Assembly: GCA_002224055.1 (NCBI GenBank)
Contig: AZLU01000396.1
Location: forward strand, 1-21,183
Length of the DNA stretch: 21,183 nt
Source of the DNA: Pezizomycotina sp. ARF18
Taxonomy: Eukaryota > Ascomycota
Direction of reading: 5' to 3'
Part shown: piece after piece, positions 18,901 to 21,183 of the stretch
How the letters are laid out: every line of letters begins with the position of its first letter
How positions within the stretch are numbered: position 1 is the stretch's first letter
Program-made: the position numbers and the translations under genes
Notes under the pieces: model-generated
Database searches by the model: none
What the model was told of the DNA's origin: nothing
Seen by the model: the letters and a program-made list of their open reading frames with translations, nothing else

Positions 18901-20558
18901 AAGGTGGTGACGACGGCACGAGCGACGTTGCGAGTGTAACAACCATAGCACCAGTGTCCGGACACAGTCGGTAGCCGGGACCGGTTTTAGGAGCGGATCT
19001 GGTTCCCGATTTCGGAGATCATCGAGAGGAAAGATGCAATTCGATCTGAGAGGTGTCGACGTGACTTCGTCATGTTCGCACCGGAAGGCCAGGAAATACA
19101 AAACTCCATCGACGTCAGAATACACGATCTTGAGATCGTTGATAACATTCCCACATCAACATGGAAAAAATTCGCTACTTACATGAAAGATGCCGGCGCG
19201 CGCGAGAGCGGCATTCCGATGGTGCATCTGGGGCTGAACACGGTTAGACCTGTGCCTGAACTTGCAGCCACCGAATTCATTATTAAGGTTCATTCTCCCA
19301 CCGTTTCTTTTGCTACAGCTGCAACTTTCATCACATGATTATCATTGTTCCTTCCGCTAACTATATGACTATCAATTCTACAAAAGGTCTCCATTTTGCC
19401 ATTACGACTCCATGTGACCAGGACTCCTTGGATTTCCTCACACGTTTCTTCGAATTCAAGGATCCAACAACACAACCAGCGCGCCTGCTGCGAGGAACCT
19501 TTCATTCAGCGCTGTGAAGTTAACGCCGTAAGGGTAAAGCTTGACTTAAACCAAAAGAGTGGACTACGCAGGTCTTCGTTCCGGAGGACCACGGAATCAT
19601 GAACTTCTTCATTCTGGACGAGCGGACATGGTTATGAGCATGTGATATGGTTGGTATTTCTGGTTTGAAGATTGGCAAGGAACTCAACGACGTCTGGATG
19701 CCCGATATCAAGCGTAACCAGCTCGGCGGCGTCTTGGGCGGGGTAGCACCGGTACGCTCGATCGTCAACATAGGAACCGGCGTTCGCGATCTCGTTCGCG
19801 TACCCATCATGGAGTACAAAAAGGACGGCCGTCTAGTTCGCAGCATTCAGAAAGGCGCCTGCGGTTTGCAAAGACAACCACATCCGAAGTCGTCCGTTCG
19901 GTGCCAAGGTCGCTATAGTACGCAGAATGTGCTCGAAAAGACAGAAGAATGCTCGTGGCGAAGGTTCATCAGCCCATCGAAGCCACGCTCGCCACTGGGA
20001 TCCAGAAGACGAAGACGACGAAAGATGACGGGCGAGGTGCCGTCTACAGTCCTTATGCGGAGCAGCCAATGGGCCTGTACAGGGGCTTCATGGATGCCAA
20101 GGAAGTCTCGTACGTAACTTTGCGAGGCTAAGGAAGCAATAATGAAAGTCCCGAACGAGGCGGCGGAGGAAGGTAGCGCTCAAGTATGTAGCTCATTTTG
20201 CCCTCAAAATCTTGAAACTATCTATAATACGTACATTGTGTGTTTAACAGTGCTAACTTTTCTTATTATTAAGGAGCTGCTGCCGCCGCGATGCGCGCTG
20301 CACCGACAGCTGTGCTCCGGCCACTCATCGGGCTTGCGGAAGCTACGCATAAGACCCTTCATGGTATTGATAACACCATAGACAAGCAGAAACGGGAAAC
20401 TTTAAGGATGTGAGTGCTCTTACTTGCTTGCAGCAACTTGCCTTCGAGCTTTCTAGTTTCCTGTTGAAAAAAAAAAAGAAAAAAAGGAACAGGTATGGCT
20501 AACAATATATATATTTTTTTTAAAAAAAAAAAAAAAACAGAAATACAAACGACGATAG
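12902..20558 (+). CDS. ATG2: Atg2, autophagy bridge-like lipid transfer protein (frame-broken)
   Basis: Atg2 works with Atg9 and Atg18 at ER-phagophore contacts and moves lipid to the growing autophagosome. The ATG at 12902 starts [20 protein letters not shown] and SHLDFLDHD, the Chorein/Atg2 N-terminus. After intron 1 (13076-13173) come [14 protein letters not shown] and [18 protein letters not shown]. Downstream marks: [15 protein letters not shown] (about residue 380), [20 protein letters not shown] (about residue 800), [15 protein letters not shown] (about residue 1840), VLFNSIYI, the ATG2_CAD stretch VSILPLRLH then [56 protein letters not shown] and the C-terminal [17 protein letters not shown]. 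Further introns: 18473-18609, 19288-19386, 20184-20273, 20410-20540. The last exon would be 18 nt ending KYKRR and TAG (20556-20558); without it the frame stops at TGA 20411-20413. About 2,370 codons, somewhat longer than usual, partly from a Gln/Ala/Glu repeat and low-complexity linkers. Dozens of one-base shifts are needed across the gene. Confidence 0.96.
14195..14304 (+). repeat. Gln-Ala-Glu-rich tandem repeat inside ATG2
   Basis: A CAGGCACAGGAA-like imperfect repeat encodes [20 protein letters not shown] in the ATG2 frame, between [10 protein letters not shown] and PETPPPVV, in a linker with no conserved motif of its own. On the opposite strand and in shifted frames it gives Thr/Gly or Pro/Val/Ala/Cys repeat peptides, which are shadows. 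Confidence 0.85.
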
Positions 20559-21183
20559 CATGACCACCTCGTGTCATTCTTCTAAAAATTTTACTCATTC
20601 AACCAATTTCCTTCTTATTGCTCTAGTACTTCCTATGTTCATGTTTAGCGTCTTTCTTTTTTTTTTTTTTTTTTTTGTAGCTCCGGAGTCCAACTACCCC
20701 GTCTTATTTTTTTTTCTCAAGCGAGCATAACTACTGGCTTTTTTCTCTCTATCCCTCTCTCTCTTGCTTTTATCTGGCTCCATTTTATTCGCCTTGCTCC
20801 ATACAATATAGACTGTATCATTACCGTCATCTATACTACGATTTATATCGACAACTCATATAGTATTACGTAAGTCTGAAGAATAGAACAGCTTCGGCAT
20901 TCATATGTATGGCGCTCACTACCAGGCAACTTGAACCCTCTGAATTTTCTTTTCTTTTCTTTTCTTCTTGCGCACGCCTGAATTCTCCAACAGCTTTTCG
21001 TCGTTCTATTATGAGTAGATTGTTTTCTGTTCCAATCTTCTTTTCTGTCGTCTTAAACTTATCATATATTTTTTCCTATCTTTACAAGGAATGAAAAAAT
21101 TAGACCAAAGCAACGATTGGATGTTATTCATACGTTCGTTCATAGAGCTATAATCTTCCCCATATTTTTTTTTCAATTTTACT
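20559..21183. other. 3' flank of ATG2, no gene seen
   Basis: T-rich and AT-rich sequence with T runs (about 20656-20676 and 20706-20715), probably the ATG2 3' UTR and intergenic DNA. The open frame at 20909-21094 has no recognisable motif and sits in T-rich low-complexity sequence. The minus strand shows nothing better. Confidence 0.6.

Noticed and set aside
896-20558. Genes as pseudogenes or as users of programmed frameshifting
   Set aside because: The shifts occur at varied sites with no common slippery motif and in both directions, in several essential genes with intact splice sites and motifs; assembly indels explain this better, pending read data.
1-21183. tRNA, rRNA, transposon or defence-type gene clusters
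   Set aside because: I searched by eye for T-loop GGTTCGA-like motifs, terminal inverted repeats, transposase/reverse-transcriptase motifs and direct-repeat/spacer patterns on both strands and saw none that could be supported.

Overview
The window looks like nuclear DNA of a filamentous ascomycete fungus (Pezizomycotina-like). The recognisable proteins are fungal in type (bystin/Enp1, Bre2, Nse1, Got1, profilin, Atg2). Genes carry several short introns (about 80-190 nt, GT..AG). AT-rich intergenic DNA is full of long A/T homopolymers. There is no bacterial operon logic, CRISPR array, tRNA, rRNA or mobile element that I can support. The exact taxon cannot be fixed from the sequence.

Layout: (1) 1-386, plus strand, 3' end of an unrecognised gene; (2) 896-2318, minus, ENP1/bystin (40S ribosome assembly); (3) 3052-5038, plus, BRE2 (SPRY subunit of the Set1/COMPASS H3K4 methyltransferase); (4) 5589-7167, minus, NSE1 (RING subunit of the SMC5/6 complex), five exons; (5) 8042-8932, plus, GOT1 (Golgi membrane protein), five exons; (6) 9768-11072, minus, PFY1 (profilin), five exons including two of 13 and 16 nt; (7) 12902-20558, plus, ATG2 (autophagy lipid-transfer protein), about 2,370 codons and probably six exons. 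The genes alternate strand without exception, so every intergenic gap is either a shared divergent promoter (2319-3051, 7168-8041, 11073-12901) or a convergent terminator region (387-895, 5039-5588, 8933-9767).

The genes do unrelated housekeeping jobs: ribosome biogenesis, chromatin, DNA repair, secretion, actin and autophagy. They do not form a pathway cluster. The dominant anomaly is that none of the six recognised genes can be read in one set of frames. Conserved motifs continue across one-base shifts, mostly single-base deletions and often next to short homopolymers, while splice sites and motifs are otherwise intact. The simplest explanation is an uncorrected indel-rich assembly, not six decaying essential genes and not programmed frameshifting. 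Exon arithmetic supports this: the GOT1 exons sum to 392 nt and the PFY1 exons to 395 nt, each exactly one base short of an intact frame.

I found no convincing new multi-gene system. The more interesting residual signals are a 10-bp-phased ACGCGT/ACGCGA/CACGTG cluster between NSE1 and GOT1, the repeat-filled long intron and micro-exons of profilin, a Gln-Ala-Glu repeat inside ATG2, a perfect hairpin in the PFY1/ATG2 promoter region, and possible unrecognised coding segments at about 11930-12700.
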